From Fodinibius halophilus (GTDB lineage: Bacteria; Bacteroidota; Rhodothermia; Balneolales; Balneolaceae): a stretch of 39,712 nucleotides of DNA. The DNA is taken from the NCBI RefSeq assembly GCF_011059105.1, contig NZ_JAALLS010000005.1, forward strand, positions 151,939 to 191,650, written 5' to 3'. This document shows, in pieces, positions 8,751-16,884 of the stretch (position 1 is its first letter; each line of letters starts with the position of its first letter). Below the pieces are notes generated by a model, which did not search any database, was not told the DNA's origin, and saw nothing but the letters and a program-made list of their open reading frames with translations. The translations under genes were made by a program, and so were the position numbers.

Positions 8751-8878
8751 GAATCCATACACATGGGAATGTGTATGGATTTTTTTATTGCCCCCTCTCG
8801 GAGATCTCCAAAAATGTTTTACACTTCCTAGAGTGGTATAGATTCATCTATACTATTTGTCACATCGTTGCCAAAGCT
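8751..8878 (+). repeat. Direct repeat copy B (two-hairpin element)
   Basis: The second copy of the 128-bp element at 4963-5090, in the same orientation, 3788 bp away start to start. The 13-bp terminator stem is unchanged while its loop differs (GGGA instead of AGGCA). The second hairpin (8834-8855) has one C-to-T change leaving a G-U pair. The copy ends 66 bp from the encoded end of ssrA. Confidence 0.9.
8752..8787 (+). terminator. Rho-independent terminator (repeat copy B)
   Basis: AATCCATACACAT (8752-8764) pairs perfectly with ATGTGTATGGATT (8769-8781) across a 4-nt loop, followed by a run of T. It would end the chemoreceptor-porin transcript. Confidence 0.85.
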
Positions 8879-8901
8879 GTTACCCCTTTGCCAACCCAAA
8901 C

Positions 8902-8933
8902 AAAAAAAAGCCCAACCACTTGGTGGTTGAGCT
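8902..8933 (-). terminator. Rho-independent terminator of ssrA
   Basis: Read on the minus strand, AGCTCAACCAC and GTGGTTGGGCT form an 11-bp stem with one G-U pair and a 3-nt loop, followed by eight T. It lies about ten bases after the encoded 3' end of tmRNA. Confidence 0.9.
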
Positions 8934-8942
8934 TGATAATAT

Positions 8943-9308
8943 TGTGGAGGTGCGGGGAGTCGAACCCCGGTCCGAAATGGTATATCGTTCAAGCATCTAC
9001 ATGCTTATTTGCCGTTTAAAATTCGCCTGAAGCATCGCCCGGCAACTGGCAACTTCAGACTAGCCTGTTAAAGTTTTACGCAGGTTCGACAGACAGCGAA
9101 ACCTACGCTATCCTATCATAATCGGCGCTCCTTTCAGCACTGATAGGCAAGAAGCTGAAGGAACGGCTAAGCTGCGTTACGCAGCTAAGCTATAAGAATA
9201 GTTGTTGTCAACTATGTTTAATGCAGAATGATTATTTACGAGTGTCATTGCGAAAACTCGGCATGCAGCCTGCGATTCTACTCACTCCGTCGAATCCGGT
9301 ACACCCCC
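8943..9308 (-). ncRNA. ssrA: Transfer-messenger RNA (tmRNA)
   Basis: One-piece tmRNA of about 366 nt that rescues stalled ribosomes with SmpB. The 5' end GGGGGTG (9308-9302) pairs with the 3' CACCTCC (8952-8946) as a 7-bp acceptor stem. The T arm reads GACCGGGGTTCGACTCCCC, and the 5' part has the conserved GGATTCGACGG and GCATGCCGAG. CCA is not fully encoded (A then CAAT). Aligning the segment before the tag with E. coli (ATAGTC there, ATAGTT here) sets the resume codon at GAC, giving the tag DNNYSYSLAA followed by TAA. The last Ala codon and the stop sit in a 7-bp hairpin whose loop is the TAA itself. The resume codon is an inference from alignment by eye; the gene identity is certain. Confidence 0.97.
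9177..9209 (-). other. tmRNA tag reading frame (DNNYSYSLAA, stop)
   Basis: Ten codons plus TAA, the same length as the E. coli tag ANDENYALAA. The C-terminal LAA, which ClpXP-type proteases recognise in E. coli, is kept; the middle (NYSYS) differs. The frame stays open upstream, so the resume point rests on alignment with the conserved sequence before the E. coli resume codon. Confidence 0.75.
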
Positions 9309-9407
9309 AAATTGTGAAAGAACGTTTTTCTTTCTCAGCGTTAACTAAGATAACAAATTACTAACGGTTTATCATACTGTTTATTACCCTCAGACCAAAC
9401 AACATTC

Positions 9408-9477
9408 AGGATACAAGATACCGGAGGTTGGAAGTTGGATGTTAGAGGCTGGAAGCTAGATATTGGATGCCGGATGA
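9408..9477 (+). repeat. Degenerate GGATN/GGAAG short-unit repeat
   Basis: About 70 bp of near-tandem units of 7 to 10 bp built on GGAAG, TTGGATG, GCTGG and CTAGATA. It is similar to short Bacteroidota intergenic repeats built on GGATGCTGGAAG-like words. It is noncoding. Confidence 0.55.
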
Positions 9478-9706
9478 GCAGTTTAACGTATTTTTTGCTC
9501 TTATTGTTGGGTGTGTAAACTGAACTCTGTCCGGGCTGCGTTCTTTTCATGGTTATGGATAATTCCGGTGCCCTCCATATCCTTCTACTATGTTATCTTT
9601 TACTACTTTCATAGACCTCAAATCTGTGATCCTGTTTCATATAGCTCAAATGGGGAAGTAGTAAACTCATTATATGAATACTAATAACCAATTCTCTTGA
9701 TTACTG

Positions 9707-9734
9707 CCAGATATCCAGCATCTAGTCTCTAGCC
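9707..9734 (-). repeat. Inverted relative of the GGATGC-type repeat
   Basis: On the minus strand this reads GGCTAGAGACTAGATGCTGG followed by ATATCTGG, built from the same units as 9408-9477 but in the opposite orientation, about 230 bp away. It sits just after the stop codon of the lysine-pathway fusion gene and could form part of a long stem. Confidence 0.45.
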
Positions 9735-9747
9735 CCCCTACACTACC

Positions 9748-12333
9748 TTAAATAACCAACTCTCCGGCAGGCGGACGCAAGTTATAGTCCGAACTCATCA
9801 CCTGTCCATAAGCCCCGGCATTGGCAAGCAATACCACATCTCCTTCCTCTGATTCCGGGAACCTCCGGTCGATCCCCAGCTTATCGCCCGACTCACAGAT
9901 AGGTCCAACGATATTCACCGTCTGTACCAGCGGCTCATCCAGCTTATCCAGGTTTACAATAGTATGTCGAGCCCCATACAGTGCCGGACGTATAAAGGAG
10001 TTCATCCCTGTTTCTACCCCTATGTAACGCACATCGCCTTTCCCTTTCAGCTGCGTAATCTTGGTCAGTAATACACCCGCAGTCGCCACTAAAAAACGAC
10101 CCGGTTCTACCCAGAGTTCATATTCGGGGTGGGCCTCTTTAAATTGTTCGAGATAAGCTGCCACCTCACGGATATCCAAGCTTGCCTGGGTCTCATTCTC
10201 CTGAATTCCAAAACCGCCACCAAGATCAAGAATTTGAACACCCCCTAGCTCCTCAGCCACTTCATGCAGAATTATTCCAACGTCTTTCCATGAATGGGGA
10301 TCTTTGATACCGCTGCCAATATGGGCATGGAGGCCCTTCACCGAAATATCATATTGTTCGATAAGGTCCGCCACCTCCGGAATTTCAAAGCGTGGAATCC
10401 CAAACTTCGAATGTACGCCCCCGGTTTTCACATGCTTATGATGACCGTGCCCATGCCCGGGATCAATCCGCAAGAACACCTCTTCACCCTCAAACAGTTT
10501 TGGCCAGTGCTGTAGGGGGTAAATATTATCCAGTGTTACGTGTACTCCAAGCTCTAATCCTCGCTCATACTCCTCTTTGGGAGCAAAGTTTGGGGTAAAT
10601 AAAATCTCATCCCGATCAATACCGGGGAACAGCTCAATTACCTTCTCTACTTCACCGATAGAAACACACTCGAACCCAAGATCAAGCTCATTAACAGCAT
10701 GTAATAGTTCTTCGTTATCATTGGCTTTCATCGCATACAACGAACGATCTACAGCATCAATATCCTTAATAAAACCAGCATACTTTTGAAGCGTCTCCCG
10801 ATCATATACATACACAGAATCTTGTTCCTCCATCAGTGAAAGTAACTCCTCGCGCTTTCGCTTCCACCAGGCATCTTTGGTATGCTCCTCTGGTTGAGTC
10901 TCTTCCATCAGCTTCGGCCATGTACCGCCAAAAGACTGCTGGTTTCCAGACTGTAAAATTAACTGTTCATGCAGCTGTCGAAGTAACCGGTCTACCTGAT
11001 CGCTTTCCACCACAAAGGTAAAGTTAAGATCATTCGCAGCCTGGCTCACCAGATAAACCTGATGTTCCTCAAAAACCTCAAAGGATGTTCCCAGCTGGTG
11101 CAAAATCGTACGAATTTTGCGTCCCATCAGGCTCACTGCCGATACCGACTCAATTACCTCAACCTTGCAATATTCACTGAGCTCCTGCTCAAACTGGTCG
11201 CGCACATCCTCAAAATGATCGTTTAAGCCCGGATCCAGTGATACCGTCACATTCGACTGGGAAGTTGATACCAAATCAATAGATAGGCCATGCTCTTTAA
11301 AGACCTCAAAAGCATCTGCCAAGAACCCCACCTGTTGCCACATGCCCAGCGAATCCATACTTACCAAGATAATATCGTGGCGAACCGAAATTGCTTTTAC
11401 CAATGCCTCATTATCAGCTGCATCGCTCGAAATAACGGTCCCTGGCAGTTCCGGCTTCTGGGTGCAACGCACATTTATGGGGATGTTATGCTTCCGTGCC
11501 GGCATAATGCTTCGCGGATGTAATACCTTAGCCCCATTGGTTGCAATTTCCTGGGCCTCTTCATAACTGAGGTGGTTAAGCAACCGCGCCGATGGTACCG
11601 TGTGTGGATTTGCCGAAAACATGCCCGGTACATCCGTCCATATCTCCAGGTGATCTGCCCCAATATTTGCTGCAAAATAGGCAGCCGACACATCCGACCC
11701 ACCGCGTCCCAGCGTCACCGTTTTGCCTTCATCATCGCTACCAATAAATCCTTGTGTTACCACTAATGAACCGGCTTCATTTACCTTTTTTTGTACCCGG
11801 GGCTCATACTCAGATGAGCTCACCGCGGATAATACCTGTGCGCGCTCCGAAACATTTTTTTGCGGTACTGCTTTAATAAGATCGCGGGCATCCATCCAGA
11901 CTGCCGCACCAATTTCTTGCTCCAAGTACGCAGCACCTAACTTCGTTGCCATCAGCTCGCCCATCGCCAACAAACGGGCCTGCACCCGGTGGCTGGATTC
12001 TCCAATGAGCTCAATTCCTTTAACAATATGCTCTAATTCTTCAAAATCGTCCTGCAGTAATTCCTCTGCTGAAAGACCTAGGGTTGATGCTAACCGTTGA
12101 TGTTGCTCTTTAATACGCTCAACAAGCTCTGTCGCCTCTCCTTGAGGGGCACTAGCAATAATATCTTCCAGCAAATTTGAAATTCCGCTCAAGGCAGAAT
12201 GTACAATACATACCGAATACCCTTCAGATTTTCGTTTTTGTATAACCGAAACAATGTTCTTCCAATTTTCGTGAGAAGAAACGCTGGTTCCACCAAACTT
12301 TAATACAATCCAGTTCGAACTTTCTTTAGTCAT
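9748..12333 (-). CDS. Bifunctional aspartate kinase / diaminopimelate decarboxylase
   Basis: An 861-residue fusion catalysing the first step (aspartate to aspartyl phosphate) and the last step (meso-diaminopimelate to lysine) of lysine synthesis. The N-terminal half is an aspartate kinase with KFGGTS about 12 residues in and GFIGSDDEGKTVTLGRGGSD, followed by two ACT-type regulatory repeats (around VSMDSLGMWQQVGFLAD and VSAVSLMGRKIR). The C-terminal half is a PLP-dependent group IV decarboxylase, with the PLP lysine in YAMKAN (codon at 10728-10726), GHHKHVKTGGVHSKFG, ILDLGGGFG and the catalytic cysteine in CESGD (codon at 9897-9895). The Met at 12333 sits just before the kinase core; an in-frame ATG at 12357 would add eight residues, and neither has a clear ribosome-binding site. 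Similar fusions are known in Xanthomonadaceae. No lysine riboswitch is visible upstream. Confidence 0.95.
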   Translation of the reverse strand: MTKESSNWIVLKFGGTSVSSHENWKNIVSVIQKRKSEGYSVCIVHSALSGISNLLEDIIASAPQGEATELVERIKEQHQRLASTLGLSAEELLQDDFEELEHIVKGIELIGESSHRVQARLLAMGELMATKLGAAYLEQEIGAAVWMDARDLIKAVPQKNVSERAQVLSAVSSSEYEPRVQKKVNEAGSLVVTQGFIGSDDEGKTVTLGRGGSDVSAAYFAANIGADHLEIWTDVPGMFSANPHTVPSARLLNHLSYEEAQEIATNGAKVLHPRSIMPARKHNIPINVRCTQKPELPGTVISSDAADNEALVKAISVRHDIILVSMDSLGMWQQVGFLADAFEVFKEHGLSIDLVSTSQSNVTVSLDPGLNDHFEDVRDQFEQELSEYCKVEVIESVSAVSLMGRKIRTILHQLGTSFEVFEEHQVYLVSQAANDLNFTFVVESDQVDRLLRQLHEQLILQSGNQQSFGGTWPKLMEETQPEEHTKDAWWKRKREELLSLMEEQDSVYVYDRETLQKYAGFIKDIDAVDRSLYAMKANDNEELLHAVNELDLGFECVSIGEVEKVIELFPGIDRDEILFTPNFAPKEEYERGLELGVHVTLDNIYPLQHWPKLFEGEEVFLRIDPGHGHGHHKHVKTGGVHSKFGIPRFEIPEVADLIEQYDISVKGLHAHIGSGIKDPHSWKDVGIILHEVAEELGGVQILDLGGGFGIQENETQASLDIREVAAYLEQFKEAHPEYELWVEPGRFLVATAGVLLTKITQLKGKGDVRYIGVETGMNSFIRPALYGARHTIVNLDKLDEPLVQTVNIVGPICESGDKLGIDRRFPESEEGDVVLLANAGAYGQVMSSDYNLRPPAGELVI

Positions 12334-12497
12334 CTTTAATTCTATCAACTTAAACATTATCGGTTAGTGCCAAATGGCAAGCGATAAGATAATAATCTCA
12401 TAATCACTTTGTCGATAAAAAATATTTAACATTCGCTTCTGATTTTAAGCGACATTATTCTTTTATTCTCACATTCATCTAAACAAATAATCAAGAC

Positions 12498-14756
12498 GTG
12501 AAACGACACTTCGTATTAATAGCTCTACTTCTCTTTCCATTATTAACGCTCGCCCAACAAGACGCCAGCATCAGTGGTTATATTTCGGATGCTGAAACCG
12601 GTGAAACATTAATATCCGCGAACTTTGCCATTGCCAACTCGTCTAAGGGTACCTCAAGCAATACCTCAGGGTATTATACGCTCACCGATATTGAACCGGG
12701 TACTTATACCGTGGTGGCTACCTATATTGGCTATCAACGATATGAAAAACAGATCGAACTTACCCCCGGCGAAAACCTTCGGTTAGATATCAAGTTGAAG
12801 CCGGAAGGCTATCAGCTCGATGAAGTGGTTGTCACCTCAAAAAAAGAGCAAGACGAAAAACGCGATATCGGTCTTGCACAAGTAGAAACTGAATTTATTA
12901 AAAAGGTGCCCACAGCATTCCAGGCAGATGTTTTTCGCTCGCTACAGCTGTTACCCGGTGTTAAGGCGGCCTCCGACTTCTCTAGTGGGTTGTATATTCG
13001 TGGTGGCAGTCCCGACCAAACACTAATTCTGCTCGACCGTACTACTGTTTATAACCCCTCTCACTTTTTCGGCTTCTTCTCCACCTTTAATCCCGATGCG
13101 GTAAAAGATGTACGCCTGTATAAAGGTGGGTACCCTGCTAAATATGGAGGACGACTGGGATCTGTACTCACCATCTTTAATAAAGATGGAAACCGTAACG
13201 AATTCAAAGGAACCGTTTCGTTAGGATTACTGGCCTCTCGGGCCATGGTAGAAGGCCCCTTTAAAAATGGGTCCTATATGTTCGCCGTACGCCGTTCTAC
13301 CCTGGAACCGGTATTGGCAGTTCTTCGCAAAAATGTTGATAACATTCCGAATAGTTTTTACTTCCTGGATATCAATGGAAAAGTAAATTACGATTTAAAT
13401 GCCAACAACAAGTTGTCACTGGCGTTTTATTCCGGCATTGACGACCTCAGCTTCCCCTTTGCCAACGATGCAAATATTAGTCTCAATTATGGGAACCAAA
13501 CCCTTAGCACTAACTGGACGCATATTTTTTCTGACAAGCTGTTTAGCAATTTCACGCTTACCGGCTCACGGTACTTTAACTATCCCTCCTTTAATGTTGC
13601 CTCCACTCCTTTTGAGCGCTCTAACAATATCTATGACTTTTCTTTAAAAGGAGATTTTGAATACTTGCCCAACAACAGCCATGAGGTGTCTACCGGTTTC
13701 TGGACGGGCGTAATGACGCTCAAACTCCAAGATACATTTGACGAGCAAGATACCTTTAGTTCTCGAATTCACACGCAATATGGCTCATGGTACCTGCAGG
13801 ATAAATGGAACCTTTCTGAGCAATGGAGCATGACGCCCGGCATACGCCTCAACGCCTTTAGTGAAGGCAATTACCTCAGGGTAGAGCCCCGGTTTTCCCT
13901 TGAATACAAGCCAACCGATCGCATCCGCTTGCAAGCTGCTTATGGACGATATAACCAGTTTTTAACACTCATATCCAATGAGGCCTTCTCCGGTTTTGAT
14001 GTCTGGCTCACTACCGATAACGGCGTACCCCCATCCTACGGCGATCAGTATGTGCTGGGGGCCAAAACCATCCCCTGGAAAGGATATGGGCTGGACTTCG
14101 AAATATACTACCGATCCATGGAAGATCTGTTTGAGCTGGACCCTTTTCTACCCGATCAGGCCGGGCTACCGTACCAGGATATATTCCGATTTGGCAAAGG
14201 GTATGCCTATGGTGCAGAACTGTTTTTTGAACGCCGCGTAGGCCAACTTACCGGCTTCATGGGCTACACTTTTAGCCTGACCCGCCGCAAATATCCCAAC
14301 TTTAATGAACCACTTGCAGCGAACGGGCAACCGCGATTTTACCCTCCCAAGTATGATCGAATCCATGACCTGAATGTGGTACTGGAGTACAAAATTGATA
14401 AACGTTGGTCCGCAACCGCTTCATTTAATTACTCTACCGGCCAGGCATATACCAAACCACTGGGGCGTACAGCAGCCTTTGATTTTCCGACCTCTGGCAA
14501 TCCTCTTAACCAACTTATTGTAGGGCGTGTTAATGCCTCACGGCTGCCCGATTATCACCGGCTGGATCTGAGCTTTAGCCGTACCGGCACCTTTTTTGAT
14601 CTTGGAGAAGCCGAATGGCAGTTACAATTAATAAATGCCTACTCGCGACGTAATGTTTGGTTCTATAACTACGATCTCGAAAAGAATCCTGCTCAACGAA
14701 AAGAAGTTACACTTTTACCCATTTTACCAACAATCACCTATAGCATCGATTTTTAA
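12498..14756 (+). CDS. TonB-dependent receptor with CarboxypepD_reg-like N-terminal domain
   Basis: A 752-residue outer-membrane receptor. It has a signal peptide of about 19 residues, a carboxypeptidase-regulatory-like beta-sandwich (about 24-100: GYISDAETGETLISANFAI, GTYTVVATYIGYQRYEK), the DEVVVTS box, a plug (about 125-230, with LYIRGGSPDQTLILLDRTTV and GGYPAKYGGRLGSVLTIFN), and a 22-strand-type barrel ending SIDF. The start is GTG at 12498; no upstream ATG is in frame. It takes up an unknown substrate using the inner-membrane TonB-ExbBD complex, which is not encoded here. Three bp separate it from the DUF4249 lipoprotein gene, and DUF4159 follows, so the three genes form an operon. It is divergent from the lysine fusion gene across 140 to 165 bp. 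Confidence 0.92.
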   Translation: MKRHFVLIALLLFPLLTLAQQDASISGYISDAETGETLISANFAIANSSKGTSSNTSGYYTLTDIEPGTYTVVATYIGYQRYEKQIELTPGENLRLDIKLKPEGYQLDEVVVTSKKEQDEKRDIGLAQVETEFIKKVPTAFQADVFRSLQLLPGVKAASDFSSGLYIRGGSPDQTLILLDRTTVYNPSHFFGFFSTFNPDAVKDVRLYKGGYPAKYGGRLGSVLTIFNKDGNRNEFKGTVSLGLLASRAMVEGPFKNGSYMFAVRRSTLEPVLAVLRKNVDNIPNSFYFLDINGKVNYDLNANNKLSLAFYSGIDDLSFPFANDANISLNYGNQTLSTNWTHIFSDKLFSNFTLTGSRYFNYPSFNVASTPFERSNNIYDFSLKGDFEYLPNNSHEVSTGFWTGVMTLKLQDTFDEQDTFSSRIHTQYGSWYLQDKWNLSEQWSMTPGIRLNAFSEGNYLRVEPRFSLEYKPTDRIRLQAAYGRYNQFLTLISNEAFSGFDVWLTTDNGVPPSYGDQYVLGAKTIPWKGYGLDFEIYYRSMEDLFELDPFLPDQAGLPYQDIFRFGKGYAYGAELFFERRVGQLTGFMGYTFSLTRRKYPNFNEPLAANGQPRFYPPKYDRIHDLNVVLEYKIDKRWSATASFNYSTGQAYTKPLGRTAAFDFPTSGNPLNQLIVGRVNASRLPDYHRLDLSFSRTGTFFDLGEAEWQLQLINAYSRRNVWFYNYDLEKNPAQRKEVTLLPILPTITYSIDF

Positions 14757-14759
14757 GAC

Positions 14760-15659
14760 ATGAAGAAGTTATCACTCTTATTTTTTGCAATAATACTACT
14801 ATCTGGTTGTGCGCTCTATGAACAAGACAGCTATCAAGAGAACTATGTTGTAGAGTCTTACCTGGTTGCAGGAGATGAACTGCCGAAGGTTAGACTTTCG
14901 ACCACCTCTCCCATTAGTAAAAAGTACAAATTTGAAGACAATACTGTTAGCAATGCCAATGTAGAAGTTCGGCGTTTAACCCCCGATTCATCCGTCGCAG
15001 AAACCTATGCTTACCTGGAGCAAGAAAGCGGCATATATAAACCACAAAATAGCATTACCGTCCAAGATCATCAGCTGTATGGGCTCCATATTACCACTGA
15101 TAAGGGAGATGAAATAACAGCTACCACCTTTGTGCCGGGTAATTTTAAAACGGTTAACGAACTGCAAGAGGAGTATATGTACCAGGGCTCACAGCAGATT
15201 GAAGTAATAACCACCCCCAGCCAATACCTTACCAATCGACAAGCTTATTATATTTTTACCGTCAACGCTGTCAATCCCGATACCGCAAGTTTAACTCCCT
15301 TTTATATGGACCAGGTACTAAATGGGGATTCCGAAATTGAAGACTTTTACATCAATTCTTCAGGTATTATCAACGAAAAGAATTATGACCGAAACGAAAA
15401 TAATAACATCCAGTTAACTGTTCCCTGGCTGGCCATTGCATTTTATGATACCAATAATGTTGTGGCCAATGCCATTGACAATAATATGTATGACTTTCTG
15501 CGCTCTCAAGACGTGCAAACCGGAGGAAGCACCTTATCCCCTGGAGAAATCCAAAATATCAATTATAACATCAGCGGTGGAATTGGTATTTTCGGCAGTA
15601 TGGCAAGTGATACAAACCAAGTTGTAATTTCAAAACCCGATCAATCCAACGGATCATGA
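14760..15659 (+). CDS. DUF4249 domain outer-membrane lipoprotein
   Basis: A 299-residue lipoprotein with an 'LSGC' lipobox (Cys17) and the DUF4249 start pattern (ENYVVESYLVAGDELPKVRL, then NANVEVRRL). DUF4249 proteins are usually encoded directly after a TonB-dependent receptor, as here (3 bp gap), and are thought to be surface or periplasmic partners of that receptor; their ligand is unknown. The sequence is beta-rich with no enzymatic motif. The stop overlaps the next start by 4 bp (ATGA), which points to translational coupling with the DUF4159 gene. Confidence 0.85.
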   Translation: MKKLSLLFFAIILLSGCALYEQDSYQENYVVESYLVAGDELPKVRLSTTSPISKKYKFEDNTVSNANVEVRRLTPDSSVAETYAYLEQESGIYKPQNSITVQDHQLYGLHITTDKGDEITATTFVPGNFKTVNELQEEYMYQGSQQIEVITTPSQYLTNRQAYYIFTVNAVNPDTASLTPFYMDQVLNGDSEIEDFYINSSGIINEKNYDRNENNNIQLTVPWLAIAFYDTNNVVANAIDNNMYDFLRSQDVQTGGSTLSPGEIQNINYNISGGIGIFGSMASDTNQVVISKPDQSNGS

Positions 15660-16339
15660 ATCTGCGGAATACGCTTACTATTTTGGTGTTAGGATTGTTC
15701 ATGGCAGGGAACCTACCTGCGGTACAAGCCCAAGATGCTGATGCTTTTAAGCTGGCCCGAATTAAATACCGGGGTGGCGGCGATTGGTATAACGATCCCT
15801 CTTCGCTCAGTAATCTTGCGAAGTTCAGCACGCAACAAATTCCTATCGGTATCAATCCTGATTATGATGATATCCCGATTGGTAGTCCCGATCTGTTTGA
15901 GTACCCTTTTGCCTTTATAACCGGCCATGGCACTATTACTATCAACCAGTCTGAAGCCGCCAATCTACGAAAGTATCTGGAGAATGGCGGATTTCTCTAC
16001 ATTGATGATGATTATGGTCTTGATGACCACTTCCGACAAATAATTAAGAAAGTATTCCCTGATGAAAAGTTAGTAGAAATCCCCTTTGATCATCCGATCT
16101 ATCATCAGGTGTTTGATTTCCCAAATGGACTGCCAAAGATTCATAAACATGATGGCAAACCACCAAAAGGGTTTGGCGTATTTCGCGACGGTCGGCTTGT
16201 GCTTTTCTACACCTACGAATCGAACCTGGCCGATGGCTGGGCCAATCCCAAAGTTCATAAAGATCCGGAACCTATTCGGCAGAAGGCACTACAGATGGGT
16301 ACAAATATACTCGTTTATGCCTTAACCTTTGGTCGTTAA
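15656..16339 (+). CDS. DUF4159 domain exported protein
   Basis: A 227-residue protein with a signal peptide (cleavage about after residue 25, VQA before QDADAF). A single DUF4159 domain follows, showing KLARIKYRGGGDWYNDPSS, FITGHGTITINQSEAANLRKY, GGFLYIDDDYGLDDHFRQ and HPIYHQVFDFPNGLPKIHKH. DUF4159 has a class I glutamine-amidotransferase/ThuA-like fold but is not known to keep that chemistry; no obvious catalytic Cys is present. In many Bacteroidota DUF4159 genes sit near MoxR-type operons. Here it is translationally coupled (4-bp overlap) to a TonB receptor/DUF4249 pair, which suggests a periplasmic role in handling the imported substrate (inference). Confidence 0.88.
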   Translation: MNLRNTLTILVLGLFMAGNLPAVQAQDADAFKLARIKYRGGGDWYNDPSSLSNLAKFSTQQIPIGINPDYDDIPIGSPDLFEYPFAFITGHGTITINQSEAANLRKYLENGGFLYIDDDYGLDDHFRQIIKKVFPDEKLVEIPFDHPIYHQVFDFPNGLPKIHKHDGKPPKGFGVFRDGRLVLFYTYESNLADGWANPKVHKDPEPIRQKALQMGTNILVYALTFGR

Positions 16340-16434
16340 AAAAAACTCTCTCCCAGAAGGCTTTTGCGACTTTCCAATGAGGTGTAATTTACTGATATTA
16401 AGTACACATATATTTTCAACACTAAAATATAATT

Positions 16435-16878
16435 ATGATCATACCAGTTGCTAGCGATCATGCAGGATATGAGGCCAAAGAAAAAGTTAAAAAAATACTA
16501 GAAGATCTCGACCACATGCCTGTTGATTTTGGTACCCACTCCGATGAATCCGTCGACTATCCGGATTATGCTATTCAAGTAGCAGATAAAGTTGATGGCG
16601 GCGAACACGCCCTTGGCATCTTGGTTTGCGGGTCAGGACAAGGCATGTGCATGACGGCCAATAAGTTTAAAAATGTACGTGCCGCTCTTGTATATGATGA
16701 AAATTCAGCCAGAATGACTCGCCAGCATAATAACGCAAATGTATTATGCCTTCCCGGACGCAGGTTAGACAACAAAGAACTAAAGAAAATTATTACAACC
16801 TGGGTTGACACAGAATTTGACGGCGGGCGCCATGAACGAAGAGTTAATAAAATCCACGATTTAACCGAAAACAAATAG
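16435..16878 (+). CDS. rpiB: Ribose-5-phosphate isomerase B
   Basis: A 147-residue RpiB/LacAB-fold sugar phosphate isomerase interconverting ribose 5-phosphate and ribulose 5-phosphate in the pentose phosphate pathway. It has the N-terminal SDHAG phosphate-site motif (7-11), CGSGQGM with the expected catalytic Cys65, and ARMTRQHNNANVLCLPGR. Its length is normal for the family. It lies 6 bp before glyA and is presumably co-transcribed with it. The 95 bp upstream separate it from the DUF4159 gene; no clear terminator was seen there. Confidence 0.95.
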   Translation: MIIPVASDHAGYEAKEKVKKILEDLDHMPVDFGTHSDESVDYPDYAIQVADKVDGGEHALGILVCGSGQGMCMTANKFKNVRAALVYDENSARMTRQHNNANVLCLPGRRLDNKELKKIITTWVDTEFDGGRHERRVNKIHDLTENK

Positions 16879-16884
16879 TATTCC

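Larger units (their letters stand above)
8602..8942. other. Intergenic region with repeat copy B and convergent terminators
   Basis: No gene. After about 150 bp of unremarkable AT-rich sequence comes repeat copy B (8751-8878), then the terminator of ssrA reading from the other side (8902-8933). An open frame at 8771-9019 crosses the repeat and the tmRNA gene and is not a gene. Confidence 0.7.
9309..9747. other. Intergenic region upstream of ssrA with degenerate repeats
   Basis: About 440 bp without a credible gene; an open frame at 9341-9550 on the minus strand has no protein-like features. It must contain the ssrA promoter next to 9309, but I cannot place convincing hexamers. It holds the GGATGC-type repeat at 9408-9477 and an oppositely oriented relative at 9707-9734. 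Confidence 0.5.

Noticed and set aside
8943-9308. ssrA as the integration site of a genomic island covering the chemoreceptor modules
   Set aside because: ssrA 3' ends are common integration sites, but I found no second copy of the ssrA 3' end to the left and no integrase gene, so an attachment-site claim is unsupported.
11290-12100. Several plus-strand open frames inside the aspartate kinase half of the fusion
   Set aside because: They are shadows of a clearly conserved gene; no recognisable domains or starts.
12358-12497. Lysine riboswitch upstream of the lysine fusion gene
   Set aside because: The region is only about 140-165 bp, AT-rich, and lacks the conserved L-box core; only a small TGCCA/TGGCA inverted repeat is present near 12368.
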